Shown here one piece after another: positions 7,981 through 16,503 of a DNA stretch of 64,000 nucleotides. How positions within the stretch are numbered: the first letter of the stretch is position 1; each line of letters starts with the position of its first letter. Position numbers and translations under genes: made by a program. This stretch comes from Psychrobacillus sp048572895 (GTDB lineage: Bacteria > Bacillota > Bacilli > Bacillales_A > Planococcaceae). Below the pieces are notes generated by a model that saw only the letters and a list, made by a program, of their open reading frames with translations, made no database searches and was not told where the DNA came from. The DNA lies in contig NZ_CP183878.1 of NCBI RefSeq assembly GCF_048572895.1, forward strand, positions 3,472,001-3,536,000. Reading direction: 5' to 3'.

Positions 7981-9360
7981 TTATTTCCCACAGCACTTCT
8001 TATATTTTTTCCCACTACCACAAGGACAAGGGTCATTTCGACCAACTTTTCCACCATCTATTACTTGTAACGGAGTAAGAGGCTTCAAGTTTGGCGAGAC
8101 CATTTGGAGTAGTTCATCGGGAGTATGCCCTCTATTTTCCCAAAGGCGAGTTGTGTTCGCAATTTTCATAACTGCTTGCATGTATTCATTGGCCTGTTTC
8201 ATATCTATAAATTCAAAGCGACCTAGAAAGGCTTTGACCACTTCTTGAAAATTTACATCATTTTGCAATTCGCCAACCAATTCATCCATTTCATCTTTTA
8301 TCACTTGTGTATTATTAGGGAAAAAGTCTTTCTTTAGCATAGCCGCTAGATTACGTTGATGTATTGTCTTTTCATAGTAAGCATCGTCCACATAGCGAAG
8401 TAGCTCCGTTTTTACTGGAACATAATAGGGCTTGCCATGTACTTCATATCTAAGTTCGTCGTTTTCTAGCCCATACTCCACTGTCTCATGGATTATCTCT
8501 CTATAATTATTGTAAGCAAACCCCTTGTTTAAACGATTATTATAGGAGCTATCATTAAGGACTGTCATCAATTCCTTACTAGTAAGGGACGTTTTGTTTT
8601 GTGTATTATAAATCTCCATGAACTTCGGATATTCAATTATTCCATACAAATTTCCACAAGCTATCGCATACTGAATAATGAGATCCTTGTTAGGAATTGC
8701 ATCAATGTCAATAACATCAGAATCACGGTATTTATCTGATATAACATTATAATTTAAATGATGGACAGATTCCCATTCCGTCTTTTTATATTTTACTATT
8801 TTTAAAGAATCGTTCACGTCAGCAATATCTAATGGTAGAAACGACTGGCTCTCTGCCCAGCGATACGTCGATAAATAATCCGGATGTGTTGGATCGTTAT
8901 ACATCTTTAAAAACTCCTCATATCCAGGTGGACCACCCACATCCTCTGGTGGAGCCATCCCTTGTCCATCAAGAAGCGTTGGATATCCAAAATAATAATC
9001 ATCAACGATTCCTTCTAATTCTACCCGTATTTTCCAGTCATCTCCGAAATCATAGCTGTATGTGAAATGTTCATTATTTTCTATATAATTGTCTATTTTA
9101 ATGCGATTCGACTGTTTGACTAGTTTATTTAGAAACCTTTTCCCTTTATATTCCTCTAAAATATTATCATTATTAGTAATAAATAAATCGTCTATTTCAA
9201 CTGCAAAGTAATGGTATGGTTCCATTTCACTTTGAAAGTTTGTAACATATTGAATCGTTTCATGTAAACGATTAAATGTTGCACCTGCTGGTAAAATCAC
9301 GCTTCTCCAAATAGTTGGCGCAATATCTTCAAATATTAATTTCAATTTATACGATTTCAT
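7981..9360 (-). CDS. pRiA4b ORF-3-like / SEC-C zinc-binding protein
   Basis: A 459-residue protein. The first 170 residues (MKSYKLKLIFEDIAPTIWRS, then FTYSYDFGDDWKIRVELEG and DGQGMAPPEDVGGPPGY) are the plasmid pRiA4b ORF-3-like domain. The extreme C-terminus, GRNDPCPCGSGKKYKKCCGK, is a SEC-C zinc-binding motif. The middle (about 190-430) is unrecognised and mostly helical. The frame could begin at a TTG at 9384, but AGGAG lies inside that extension and serves the ATG at 9360. Function is unknown; the pRiA4b domain occurs in mobile-element and chromosomal proteins, and SEC-C motifs bind zinc. It stands as a single gene with its own terminator. Confidence 0.85.
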   Translation of the reverse strand: MKSYKLKLIFEDIAPTIWRSVILPAGATFNRLHETIQYVTNFQSEMEPYHYFAVEIDDLFITNNDNILEEYKGKRFLNKLVKQSNRIKIDNYIENNEHFTYSYDFGDDWKIRVELEGIVDDYYFGYPTLLDGQGMAPPEDVGGPPGYEEFLKMYNDPTHPDYLSTYRWAESQSFLPLDIADVNDSLKIVKYKKTEWESVHHLNYNVISDKYRDSDVIDIDAIPNKDLIIQYAIACGNLYGIIEYPKFMEIYNTQNKTSLTSKELMTVLNDSSYNNRLNKGFAYNNYREIIHETVEYGLENDELRYEVHGKPYYVPVKTELLRYVDDAYYEKTIHQRNLAAMLKKDFFPNNTQVIKDEMDELVGELQNDVNFQEVVKAFLGRFEFIDMKQANEYMQAVMKIANTTRLWENRGHTPDELLQMVSPNLKPLTPLQVIDGGKVGRNDPCPCGSGKKYKKCCGK

Positions 9361-9413
9361 ATTCCATCTACTCCTATTTACCAATCATACTTAATCTAAA
9401 TGCTCTTCACTAG

Positions 9414-9629
9414 GATTTATTTGAAATAAAGTTTAACCTTTTAGCTATTACTCGACACACAAAAGGACTCTATCCCTTTCTTCAAGCTTTTGTTGCAGAA
9501 TACCATGCAGCCTTCCGAGTAGAAGATACGAAAGTGTTGTATGAATGGATTGAACAAATGCAAGCTGTTGGTTTTGGTACTTCCGGGTATGCGGATCGCT
9601 TCTTCTTTGTCTCTACAACGTTATGTTAG
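9414..9629 (+). pseudogene. Remnant of an unidentified gene (C-terminal part only)
   Basis: An open frame of 71 codons runs from just after a TAG at 9411 to a TAG at 9627 and has no start codon or ribosome site. The translation (ITRHTKGLYPFLQAFVAEY, EWIEQMQAVGFGTSGYADRF) looks like real, folded protein. Its end overlaps the 3' end of the convergent hemolysin III gene by 9 bases. I read it as the surviving tail of a deleted gene. The family is not recognised. Confidence 0.5.
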
Positions 9630-10271
9630 CAACGTCATAACAGCAAAGAAATGCAGGATAGACGCTACCAGAACAAATACATGCCACACTGCGTGATGAT
9701 ACGTAAATCCACGCCACACATAGAAAACAGCTCCTACTGTATACAAGATGCCTCCTATTGCTAATAGTATAAGCCCTTGGGATGATACATTCTCCAGAAG
9801 TGGTTTCCATCCAAATACCATTAACCAACCCATTACAACGTATAATAACGTAGAGGTATGTAAAAACCGTTTCACAAAAAAGGCTTTAAACACAGTACCC
9901 CCAATCGCAAGGCCCCACACGATACCGAATAACGTCCAGCCTAACGTTCCTTTAATAGCTAGGAATAAGAAAGGTGTATACGTTCCAGCGATAAAAAAGT
10001 AAATAGCCGAGTGATCCATAATCTCAAAGAAATCTTTTACACGTCCTGCCGGAAAACCGTGAACCAGTGTGGAGGACAAATATAAAAGGACCATCGATGA
10101 CCCAAACAATGTAAAACTTACAACATGCCAAGCCGTTCCATGTATTACGGAGGATACGATTAATATCACAAGAGCGGCTATACTAAAAATAGCACCAATC
10201 CCATGAATAGTTGCATTAGCTATTTCTTCACGCTTTGAAAATATATGTGTATTGCTCATGTTTTTGCTCAT
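9621..10271 (-). CDS. Hemolysin III family (PAQR) membrane protein
   Basis: A 216-residue protein with seven hydrophobic segments. Family marks are EEIANATIHGIGAIFSI near the N-terminus, SSTLVHGF, MDHSAIYFFIAGTYTPF, and the C-terminal FTYHHAVWHVFVLVASILHFFAV; the His and Asp residues in these blocks bind zinc in the related PAQR proteins. B. subtilis YplQ and B. cereus hemolysin III belong here. The real role is not settled; haemolysis was seen only in heterologous hosts. The start could be the ATG at 10271 or the one four codons later; neither has a strong ribosome site. Single-gene unit. Confidence 0.88.
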   Translation of the reverse strand: MSKNMSNTHIFSKREEIANATIHGIGAIFSIAALVILIVSSVIHGTAWHVVSFTLFGSSMVLLYLSSTLVHGFPAGRVKDFFEIMDHSAIYFFIAGTYTPFLFLAIKGTLGWTLFGIVWGLAIGGTVFKAFFVKRFLHTSTLLYVVMGWLMVFGWKPLLENVSSQGLILLAIGGILYTVGAVFYVWRGFTYHHAVWHVFVLVASILHFFAVMTLLT

Positions 10272-10438
10272 TCCATTCTGATATTCTCTACGTATAATAT
10301 TATCACTTTTTTTCCATAAAATCTGACATCAGGTGTCTAACACAGTAATGATCTCCAAACTAACTAGCCAGTTCCGATTCAAGGTGTCAAAGGTGCTAGT
10401 TTCCTTAGAATGGTTAATGATTCTCATATAATACAGGA

Positions 10439-10475
10439 CAAAAAAAGACATCCTATAAAAGGATGTCTTTTTTTT
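10439..10475. terminator. Bidirectional terminator between csp gene and hemolysin III promoter region
   Basis: A-rich arm AAAAAAGACATCC and GGATGTCTTTTTT (13 bp) around a 7-base loop, with A and T runs on both sides. It lies 30 bases after the first cold-shock gene, read on the minus strand. Confidence 0.92.
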
Positions 10476-10504
10476 GCTAACTATGTTTAATTAATCCCGA
10501 AGAA

Positions 10505-10705
10505 TTAAAGTTTTACAATGTTAACTGCTTGTGGTCCACGTTGACCATCTTCAACGTCAAATTCAACTTTTTGACCTTCGTCAAGAGATTTGAATCCGTC
10601 GCCTTGGATTGCTGAGAAATGAGCGAATACGTCGTTTCCACCTTCAACCTCGATAAATCCAAAACCTTTTTCTGCGTTAAACCATTTTACTGTACCTTGT
10701 GTCAT
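10505..10705 (-). CDS. Cold-shock protein, copy 1
   Basis: A 66-residue single-domain OB-fold protein. It carries both nucleic-acid-binding motifs, KGFGFIE (RNP1) and VFAHFSAI (RNP2), and starts MTQGTVKWFNAEKG. The frame extends five codons upstream, but GGAGG with 8-base spacing fixes the ATG at 10705. CspA/CspB proteins bind single-stranded RNA and act as RNA chaperones in the cold and in stationary phase. Its sequence and leader are nearly the same as the copy at 13563-13763; the proteins differ at a single residue (Asp or Glu before GFKSLDEG). The leader can fold into a long hairpin that may control translation. Confidence 0.95.
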   Translation of the reverse strand: MTQGTVKWFNAEKGFGFIEVEGGNDVFAHFSAIQGDGFKSLDEGQKVEFDVEDGQRGPQAVNIVKL

Positions 10706-10736
10706 GTAAAAAACCTCCATTTATGGTGAATAAAAA

Positions 10737-10796
10737 AATTCACATATTAGAAAAAGCTACCGAAGACTCACGATTACTTTTTGTAATATGTGAATT
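10737..10796 (-). promoter_or_regulatory. Long hairpin in the 5' leader of cold-shock copy 1
   Basis: The arms 10777-10796 and 10737-10756 are complementary over 20 bases with one mismatch, around a 20-base loop. They sit between the likely promoter and the ribosome site, about 30 bases before the start codon. The same structure is found before copy 2. Cold-shock mRNAs commonly carry temperature-responsive leaders; that role here is inferred. Confidence 0.7.
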
Positions 10797-10873
10797 CATT
10801 GTTTCTATCTAAGCAATTTAATTATTATCTTTACTATATACTATATCCACACAGAAAGCTAGTAAAATGCCAC

Positions 10874-11389
10874 TTATATTTTATTTAAAGTATCTAACGT
10901 TTCTAAAACATGTTCAAGAAACATCTCAAGATCGCTTATTTGCTCTTCATTTATCTTCTTTGTAAATTTAACTTCTATCGAGTTTGTATAGCTTGATAGT
11001 TCTATTCCGAAAATAAAACTTAGTATTTGCGTTAACTCTATGTCGTCTTCCCAGATGTTTTTAATCGCTTGCTCGATTTCCTCACATTGTAAATCGGGAT
11101 TTTGAATATTTTTGATGAATTTCAAAGCCAGTGTACAACCTATATTATTATTACCTACTTCCAGTATTTCTCCAGCCAGGTCCTCTAGAGATGCGTCTAA
11201 AATAATCTCCGCAGTTATGTCAGATTGGTCAGCTAGAGTAAATTCAATCCTAAAGGTTCTGGCAATAATGGAAAGGTCCATTTGATCTACCCGATTTTTA
11301 ATGTCTATCTTTCGTTCTATGTTATCTAAATCATACACATGGTTTTCGAATGCCACTTTTAAGTTTTCAAAAATAGTTGGATCATACAT
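10874..11389 (-). CDS. Hypothetical protein
   Basis: A 171-residue acidic protein I do not recognise. It has no signal peptide or membrane segment. AGGAGG with 7-base spacing precedes the ATG, and codon use matches neighbours, so it is very probably translated. The sequence alternates short amphipathic helices and strands (for example SIIARTFRIEFTLADQSD, then IGCTLALKFIKNI), with an Asp/Glu-rich C-terminal helix. It stands alone between the first cold-shock gene and the coiled-coil gene, with no terminator visible after it. Confidence 0.75.
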   Translation of the reverse strand: MYDPTIFENLKVAFENHVYDLDNIERKIDIKNRVDQMDLSIIARTFRIEFTLADQSDITAEIILDASLEDLAGEILEVGNNNIGCTLALKFIKNIQNPDLQCEEIEQAIKNIWEDDIELTQILSFIFGIELSSYTNSIEVKFTKKINEEQISDLEMFLEHVLETLDTLNKI

Positions 11390-11702
11390 CGGGTTTCCTC
11401 CTGAGACATAATTTGCTTAATCTTGTCTTTATACTAGCCGTCGGTAAATAAAATTATACCGTCACGTACAAATGATAGGCAATCATTTGTAAAACAGACA
11501 ATTTTATTGTCAAATTATTTCCCAAGAAATAATGACAGATAGCGTCATTTTTCATCATATTATCTACTGATGGCTGTTTATCTTTATAAAGACAAGAGGT
11601 ATATACTCTTTACATATAATCTGTCTAACTCAAGCGCCTTAATAAAGAGTACGTTTTTACACGAATTGCTCCTAGGCGCTTGCACTTTTATATCAGTCAT
11701 AC
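11390..11702. other. Intergenic region with inverted repeats
   Basis: No gene seen. CAAATGA and TCATTTG (about 11468-11488) form a short stem, and CAAGCGCCT (from 11631) pairs with AGGCGCTTG (to 11682) across 34 bases. The second may be a weak terminator for the coiled-coil gene downstream of its stop on the minus strand; there is no clear T run. Confidence 0.4.
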
Positions 11703-12653
11703 TTAATGTTCAATAATCTGGGTAATTTCTATTTCCACTTTATGTAGATTATCTTGATCCAGTTTGAGTTGCTTCTGTAATAGATCAAATATGTTAGCTA
11801 AATCCTGTAGAGTTTGGTACATACGGTCTATTGAATTATTAATTTTAGAATGTGTGGACCATGCCGAAAAGATATCATCGAATACATAATCGGCAAATGT
11901 AACAAAGCTATCCCTTTCCACAGATAAATTGTCGGCCTTTATTTGTTGGATATCTAACAGTTCCGTATGAAATTTTTGTAGAGAACGCTGCGCAGCATGA
12001 ATAGCATCCTCTGATTCGTCGAGCTTACTATGTTTTAAAGAAGTGGCGATTAGTCCACCTCCTAAAAATGTATCCCAAGTAGAGTAATCTTTTGCACCTT
12101 CAAGTGATTTTAGTGATCTATTTAAAGCTATTTTAGCTTCATTACCTGCAGTAATAGCTTCTGTTATTTCCCGGATACCCGTTGCTAGAAATGTCTTTTT
12201 TTCGTATAACTTATCGAGACGTGATGCCTGTTCCTGATTATTATCGAAAATCCATTGCTCTTTTTCTTTAATCAGCTTATCCCATTCTATATCAATAGAG
12301 TCCCAGCTTGCTTGATCTAGTTCCCGTTCATTTGCTTCTATATCTAGTTCTAAATCTATTACTGTTTTTTCAATTTCCCTATATTTCGCTTCTACTGCTG
12401 CTAACTCGGCTAATTCCTTCTCTCGAATTTCATCCTGCTTCCCTGTCCAAGTTCGAACCATTTTCAAGATTGAAAACCCATCTAAATTTTCTACATCCTT
12501 TTGTTCTTCTTTTAATCGCGTCCAATACTCTTGCTTCTTATGTAAAGCTATTTCTAAATGCTCTTCCAGTGTTTGCTGCTTCCTTTTTACCTTATCTCTC
12601 TTATTAATTTCCTGCTTTAAAACCGACTGACGTTGTTGTAATCTTTCCCACAT
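11703..12653 (-). CDS. Hypothetical coiled-coil protein
   Basis: A 316-residue protein rich in Glu, Lys and Gln, with long heptad-like helices at about 1-150 and 215-316 (for example KRKQQTLEEHLEIALHKKQ). A short Gly-rich apolar stretch near residues 195-205 (FLGGGLIATSL) interrupts the helices. No signal peptide. GGAGGGG precedes the ATG with good spacing. I cannot assign a family; the overall form, a helical hairpin with a central glycine loop, suggests a structural or membrane-associated role, which is only inference. It is not in an obvious operon. Confidence 0.75.
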   Translation of the reverse strand: MWERLQQRQSVLKQEINKRDKVKRKQQTLEEHLEIALHKKQEYWTRLKEEQKDVENLDGFSILKMVRTWTGKQDEIREKELAELAAVEAKYREIEKTVIDLELDIEANERELDQASWDSIDIEWDKLIKEKEQWIFDNNQEQASRLDKLYEKKTFLATGIREITEAITAGNEAKIALNRSLKSLEGAKDYSTWDTFLGGGLIATSLKHSKLDESEDAIHAAQRSLQKFHTELLDIQQIKADNLSVERDSFVTFADYVFDDIFSAWSTHSKINNSIDRMYQTLQDLANIFDLLQKQLKLDQDNLHKVEIEITQIIEH

Positions 12654-12749
12654 ATAAATCCCCTCCTACCTTTTGTACGGATTAGTGGGAATTATGTTTC
12701 AATTACAGAAAATAATAGAAAATTTTTTCACTTAATATATCTAAATTTA

Positions 12750-13355
12750 TTACTTCCCAAGCACCTCTATACAAATTTCTACGCCTCGTTTTAAATCCGT
12801 ATGGGACCAGCTTGGGATTTTCCCATGTTGAATGGCTAACTCATGGGACGCGGGTATATGTATGAATCCAGAGGGTATGTCTAGATTGTTCATTTTGGCA
12901 TAATGTAAAGCTTCGTACATGACGTTATTGCATAGGTATGTACCTGCAGTATTTGATATGGTAGCGGGAAGACCTTCTTTTATAAGTTCATCCACCATCG
13001 AACGGATAGGTAGCGTCGAAAAGTATCCAGGTTCGCCATCTAGCTGGATTGTTTCGTCTAATGGCGTATGTCCCTGATTGTCAGCCGCACCATCTTTCAC
13101 ATTGATCGCAACCCGTTCTGGAGTAATTTTATATCGTCCCCCAGCTAATCCTAAGGATATTACTGCGTCTGGCTTTATCTCCTCTAGGTGATGAATTAGC
13201 TGAGCTCCTGACTGCGTGAAGTCTACCGAGAGAACTCTGCTCATTACTTCATAATCACTTATCGTCGTTCCGTCTAATTCCTCTACAATTTTCATGGTCG
13301 GATTCACTGTGAATGATAAAAATGGTTCAAATCCAGTTAGCAGTAACTTTTTCAT
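12750..13355 (-). CDS. pcp: Pyrrolidone-carboxylate peptidase (pyroglutamyl peptidase I)
   Basis: A 201-residue cytoplasmic cysteine peptidase of family C15. It removes N-terminal pyroglutamate from peptides. The catalytic residues are E80 (in ITPERVAINV), C142 (in SNTAGTYLCNN) and H166 (in GFIHIPA). Length is slightly short of the usual 210-215. The N-terminal LLLTGFEPF is the family signature. A strong terminator of the next cold-shock gene lies upstream, so pcp has its own promoter in the 13356-13490 gap. Confidence 0.95.
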   Translation of the reverse strand: MKKLLLTGFEPFLSFTVNPTMKIVEELDGTTISDYEVMSRVLSVDFTQSGAQLIHHLEEIKPDAVISLGLAGGRYKITPERVAINVKDGAADNQGHTPLDETIQLDGEPGYFSTLPIRSMVDELIKEGLPATISNTAGTYLCNNVMYEALHYAKMNNLDIPSGFIHIPASHELAIQHGKIPSWSHTDLKRGVEICIEVLGK

Positions 13356-13492
13356 CCTTTATCTCTCCTCTTCCATTCATGTGATTGAAAAAACGCAGAC
13401 ATTTTTTACTTTCCTTTGTCTTCAATCTATAGCTATAAATAGTTTACCAAAAAACGCTATTTGTTTTTCGATATCATTACCAATAAAATAAC

Positions 13493-13530
13493 AAAAAAAA
13501 GAGACACTCTCGAAAGAGTGTCTCTTTTTT
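13493..13530. terminator. Bidirectional terminator after cold-shock copy 2
   Basis: A-run, arms AAGAGACACTCT and AGAGTGTCTCTT, loop CGAA, T-run; a textbook hairpin about 33 bases after the stop of the second cold-shock gene on the minus strand. Confidence 0.94.
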
Positions 13531-13562
13531 ACAGTATTATCTTTACTTAAAATCCTTGCGAA

Positions 13563-13763
13563 TTAAAGTTTTACGATGTTTACTGCTTGTGGTCCACGTT
13601 GACCATCTTCAACGTCAAATTCAACTTTTTGACCTTCGTCAAGAGATTTGAATCCTTCGCCTTGGATTGCTGAGAAATGAGCGAATACGTCGTTTCCACC
13701 TTCAACCTCGATAAATCCAAAACCTTTTTCTGCGTTAAACCATTTTACTGTACCTTGTGTCAT
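13563..13763 (-). CDS. Cold-shock protein, copy 2
   Basis: 66 residues, identical to copy 1 except Glu for Asp just before GFKSLDEG. RNP1 (KGFGFIE) and RNP2 (VFAHFSAI) are intact. GGAGG places the start at the ATG at 13763 rather than five codons upstream. The nucleotide identity continues through about 110 bases of leader upstream of the gene but stops at the terminators, which differ, so the duplicated block covers gene plus leader. The promoter regions further out diverge, which allows separate regulation. Confidence 0.95.
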   Translation of the reverse strand: MTQGTVKWFNAEKGFGFIEVEGGNDVFAHFSAIQGEGFKSLDEGQKVEFDVEDGQRGPQAVNIVKL

Positions 13764-13793
13764 GTAAAAAACCTCCATTTTGGTGAATAAAAA

Positions 13794-13853
13794 AATTCAC
13801 ATATTGCAAAAAGCTACCGAAGACTCACGATTACCTTTTGTAATATGTGAATT
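13794..13853 (-). promoter_or_regulatory. Long hairpin in the 5' leader of cold-shock copy 2
   Basis: Arms 13834-13853 and 13794-13813 pair over 20 bases with one A-C mismatch and one G-U wobble. Base changes relative to copy 1 fall in the stem, one of them keeping a pair (wobble), while the loop GCTACCGAAGACTCACGATTA is unchanged apart from its edge. Confidence 0.65.
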
Positions 13854-14131
13854 CATTGTTTCTATCTAAGCAATTTAATTATTGTCCTAACTATATAACA
13901 CATTTTGGTATTTGTCCAATGAAAAGATTAACAAAAAGAAAATAGTTTCAGACCTATCTCCATTAACTTGTCCTTTATACATATTACTATTACTATGAGA
14001 GGGTATGATGGGTAAAATTAATAATGAGAAATTACATTCCCTGGGATCAAATTTGGATTTAAAACGTTTTACATTAAATCTCTCTTATTTCATTGAATAT
14101 GAGATACATGAGTACTAAGGAGTTCTTTTAG
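13854..14131. other. Divergent promoter region of csp copy 2 and the PAS-STAS gene
   Basis: AT-rich spacer with no gene. Nothing beyond the leader of the cold-shock gene on the minus strand and the AAGGAG ribosome site of the PAS-STAS gene on the plus strand could be identified. Confidence 0.4.
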
Positions 14132-14914
14132 ATGAACGAAAACATATCGCAGATTGATTATCGTGAAATAATGGAGTATTCACGTGATCCTTTAATTATT
14201 CATACTAATCTTGGAATAATTGATGTAAATCATGTTGCAGAAGATTTTTTTAGAGCAACTAAAGATAAAATAATTGGAGCTAGTCCTTTAGATATTTTTC
14301 AGGAAACCTCCAAGGCAGCTATTGAAAAAAGAATAGAATCTGCTTATCTACAGCCAGCTAAAGTTATAGAAGAAACAATTTACCGAATGGATGGGACTAC
14401 TGTAGAAGTTGAGCTATATTGTCACCCCGTTCAAATTGGAGAGACAAAAGCAATACAAACGTATGTTAGAGATATTACCATGCGAAAAGAAGCAGAACGG
14501 AAGCAACATGAAATTATGAAAGAAATCAATGAACTATCTGCTACACTGGTTCCTGTCTTAAATGGAATCGCCATATTGCCTTTAATGGGTTCAATCGATG
14601 AGGATCGAGCAAAACAATTACTGGATCAGGTACCATTTAAAGTACAAAAACAAGACATTAATTGCTTAATCATTGATTTTACTGGCATTTACACATTAAA
14701 CAGTGTTGTGACAGATTATCTATTTAGGATTAATAGCGTCCTGTCATTGCTTGGTGTACGTTCGATTATTACAGGGTTAAGACCAGAATTGGCTCTAACG
14801 GCTATACAGTTAGATGATAAGCTAGACTCCATCCCTACCATGTCTACAGTTAAGCAAGCTCTAAGTTCATTAGGTATCAATCAAAACCCAACCATCCCTG
14901 TCAATAAAAAATAA
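14132..14914 (+). CDS. PAS-STAS protein, RsbR/YtvA-like stressosome component
   Basis: A 260-residue protein with a PAS domain (about 10-125) and a C-terminal STAS domain (about 135-250), the same length and order as the blue-light sensor YtvA of B. subtilis. The LOV motif with the flavin-binding Cys is absent (IIGASPLDIFQ where YtvA has GKNCRFLQ), so it cannot be a light sensor of that type. STAS landmarks are ELSATLVPVLNGIAILPLMG and IITGLRPELALTAIQLD. The RsbR phosphorylation sites T171 and T205 correspond to E157 and S191. It probably joins stressosomes with RsbS and RsbT encoded at 60 kb; its signal is unknown. AAGGAG precedes the ATG. Confidence 0.85.
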   Translation: MNENISQIDYREIMEYSRDPLIIHTNLGIIDVNHVAEDFFRATKDKIIGASPLDIFQETSKAAIEKRIESAYLQPAKVIEETIYRMDGTTVEVELYCHPVQIGETKAIQTYVRDITMRKEAERKQHEIMKEINELSATLVPVLNGIAILPLMGSIDEDRAKQLLDQVPFKVQKQDINCLIIDFTGIYTLNSVVTDYLFRINSVLSLLGVRSIITGLRPELALTAIQLDDKLDSIPTMSTVKQALSSLGINQNPTIPVNKK

Positions 14915-14924
14915 TAACTAATAA

Positions 14925-14958
14925 AAATGCAGACTTCCAGTTGACGAAGTCTGCATTT
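14925..14958. terminator. Bidirectional terminator between PAS-STAS gene and tctA
   Basis: Arms AAATGCAGACTTC and GAAGTCTGCATTT, 13-bp perfect stem with an 8-base loop, between two convergent genes. Confidence 0.9.
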
Positions 14959-14961
14959 CTA

Positions 14962-16488
14962 TTAATCTTCCTCATTGATAATAAGTTTACGTCCTTTAAG
15001 CTTCAACAGTAATGGGATTAACAACCAAGCCGCTGCTGCTACGATAAATACAAGCGATAAGGGCTTTGTCACAAAAATACTAAAGTCTCCGTTTGAAATC
15101 GTTAATGCCCGACGCATATTATTCTCAATCATTGGTCCTAACACTAAAGCAAGTACTAAAGGTGCCACTGGGTAGTCATTTTTCGAAAGTAAATAACCTA
15201 ACACTCCACACCCTAGCAACAAATAAAGGTCAAACGTTGTATACTGTACCGCATATACACCGAAAAATGAAATGGCAATAATCATCGGTAATAAGTACTT
15301 TTTCGGTGTTTGAATAATTTTTGCAAAGACCCGAACTAATGGCATATTTAACACAAGTAGCATCAAATTCCCGATGAACATACTAGCTATAAGCCCCCAT
15401 GCAACCTCAGGATGTTCATCAAATAATAATGGGCCTGGCTGGATATTATACATGATAAGTGCACCCATCAATATCGCAGTCGTTCCTGAACCAGGTATCC
15501 CTAAAGTAAGTAGCGGAATCATTGCACCACCAGAGGCGGCATTATTCGCAGATTCTGGACCTGCTACTCCAGCAATATGACCTTTCCCAAATCTCTCTGG
15601 GTTCTTACTAAACTTTTTCTCCGTTGTATAAGAGAAAAATGATGCTAATGTTGCTCCTGCTCCCGGTAAAACTCCTATAAAGAAACCGAGCAAAGATCCA
15701 CGTACGATTGGAACTGTACTATCTTTCATATCCTGCTTCGTAGGTAATATTCGGTTGATCTTTGCTATGGTTCCTGTTTCTTCGTCTTTTTCTAAAACCG
15801 TCTTTACAACTTCCCCAAGTGCAAATAATCCAACTGCAATTGTTAAAAACTCCAAACCAGAAAATAAAATAGGCTGATTGTATGTAAATCGAGCAATTCC
15901 TGAAACTGCATCTATCCCGATCGTCCCCAACATAAGCCCGAATACCGTCATCATTAGTGCCTTTGTCATCGATTTTCCTGCTAGACCACTAACAGCAGCT
16001 AACCCTAACAACATAAGAGAGAAATACTCCGCTGGTCCAAATTTTATCGCAACATTGGACAGTGGCTCCGCCAGAAGTACTAATCCGATAAGGGAAATGA
16101 TTCCTGCCACAAAAGACCCGATAGCTGAAATAGCAAGTGCAGCACCTGCTCTTCCTTGCTGCGCCATCTGATATCCATCTAAAGTCGTCACGACCGAGGA
16201 TGATTCTCCTGGTGTGTTCAGTAAAATAGAAGTAGTAGATCCGCCATACATGGCTCCGTAATACACTCCAGCTAGTAAAATAATTGAGCTAGCGGCAGCT
16301 GCTCCCGTTGGCATTCCCGAAGTCATCGTTGCTGTTACAGGAATTAGAAGAGCAACACCACTCATCGGACCGATTCCCGGTAAGACACCGACAGCCGTAC
16401 CAATAATAACTCCGATTAATGCGAACAGAATATTATGCCACTGAAACGCAATTCCGAAGCCATCCGCTAAAAATTGTAATGTATCCAT
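14962..16488 (-). CDS. tctA: Tripartite tricarboxylate transporter, large permease
   Basis: A 508-residue membrane protein of the TctA family with about 11-12 hydrophobic segments. Family marks are the two similar halves with GVLPGIGPMSG and GVLPGAGATLASFFSY, and YYGAMYGGSTTSILLNTPGE. Together with the small subunit (TctB) and the binding protein (TctC) it imports citrate or a similar carboxylate using an ion gradient. It is the last gene of a tctC-tctB-tctA operon read on the minus strand, with the sensor-regulator pair immediately upstream. The actual substrate is not shown by sequence. Confidence 0.93.
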   Translation of the reverse strand: MDTLQFLADGFGIAFQWHNILFALIGVIIGTAVGVLPGIGPMSGVALLIPVTATMTSGMPTGAAAASSIILLAGVYYGAMYGGSTTSILLNTPGESSSVVTTLDGYQMAQQGRAGAALAISAIGSFVAGIISLIGLVLLAEPLSNVAIKFGPAEYFSLMLLGLAAVSGLAGKSMTKALMMTVFGLMLGTIGIDAVSGIARFTYNQPILFSGLEFLTIAVGLFALGEVVKTVLEKDEETGTIAKINRILPTKQDMKDSTVPIVRGSLLGFFIGVLPGAGATLASFFSYTTEKKFSKNPERFGKGHIAGVAGPESANNAASGGAMIPLLTLGIPGSGTTAILMGALIMYNIQPGPLLFDEHPEVAWGLIASMFIGNLMLLVLNMPLVRVFAKIIQTPKKYLLPMIIAISFFGVYAVQYTTFDLYLLLGCGVLGYLLSKNDYPVAPLVLALVLGPMIENNMRRALTISNGDFSIFVTKPLSLVFIVAAAAWLLIPLLLKLKGRKLIINEED

Positions 16489-16503
16489 TGCTAAACCCCT
16501 TCC

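Noticed and set aside
7981..9360. pRiA4b-domain protein as evidence of an insertion sequence or plasmid here
   Set aside because: No transposase, inverted ends or plasmid genes nearby; the domain is also common in chromosomal proteins.
9613..9828. 71-codon frame antisense-shifted within the hemolysin III gene
   Set aside because: It is a shifted frame of the membrane protein gene with no ribosome site of its own.
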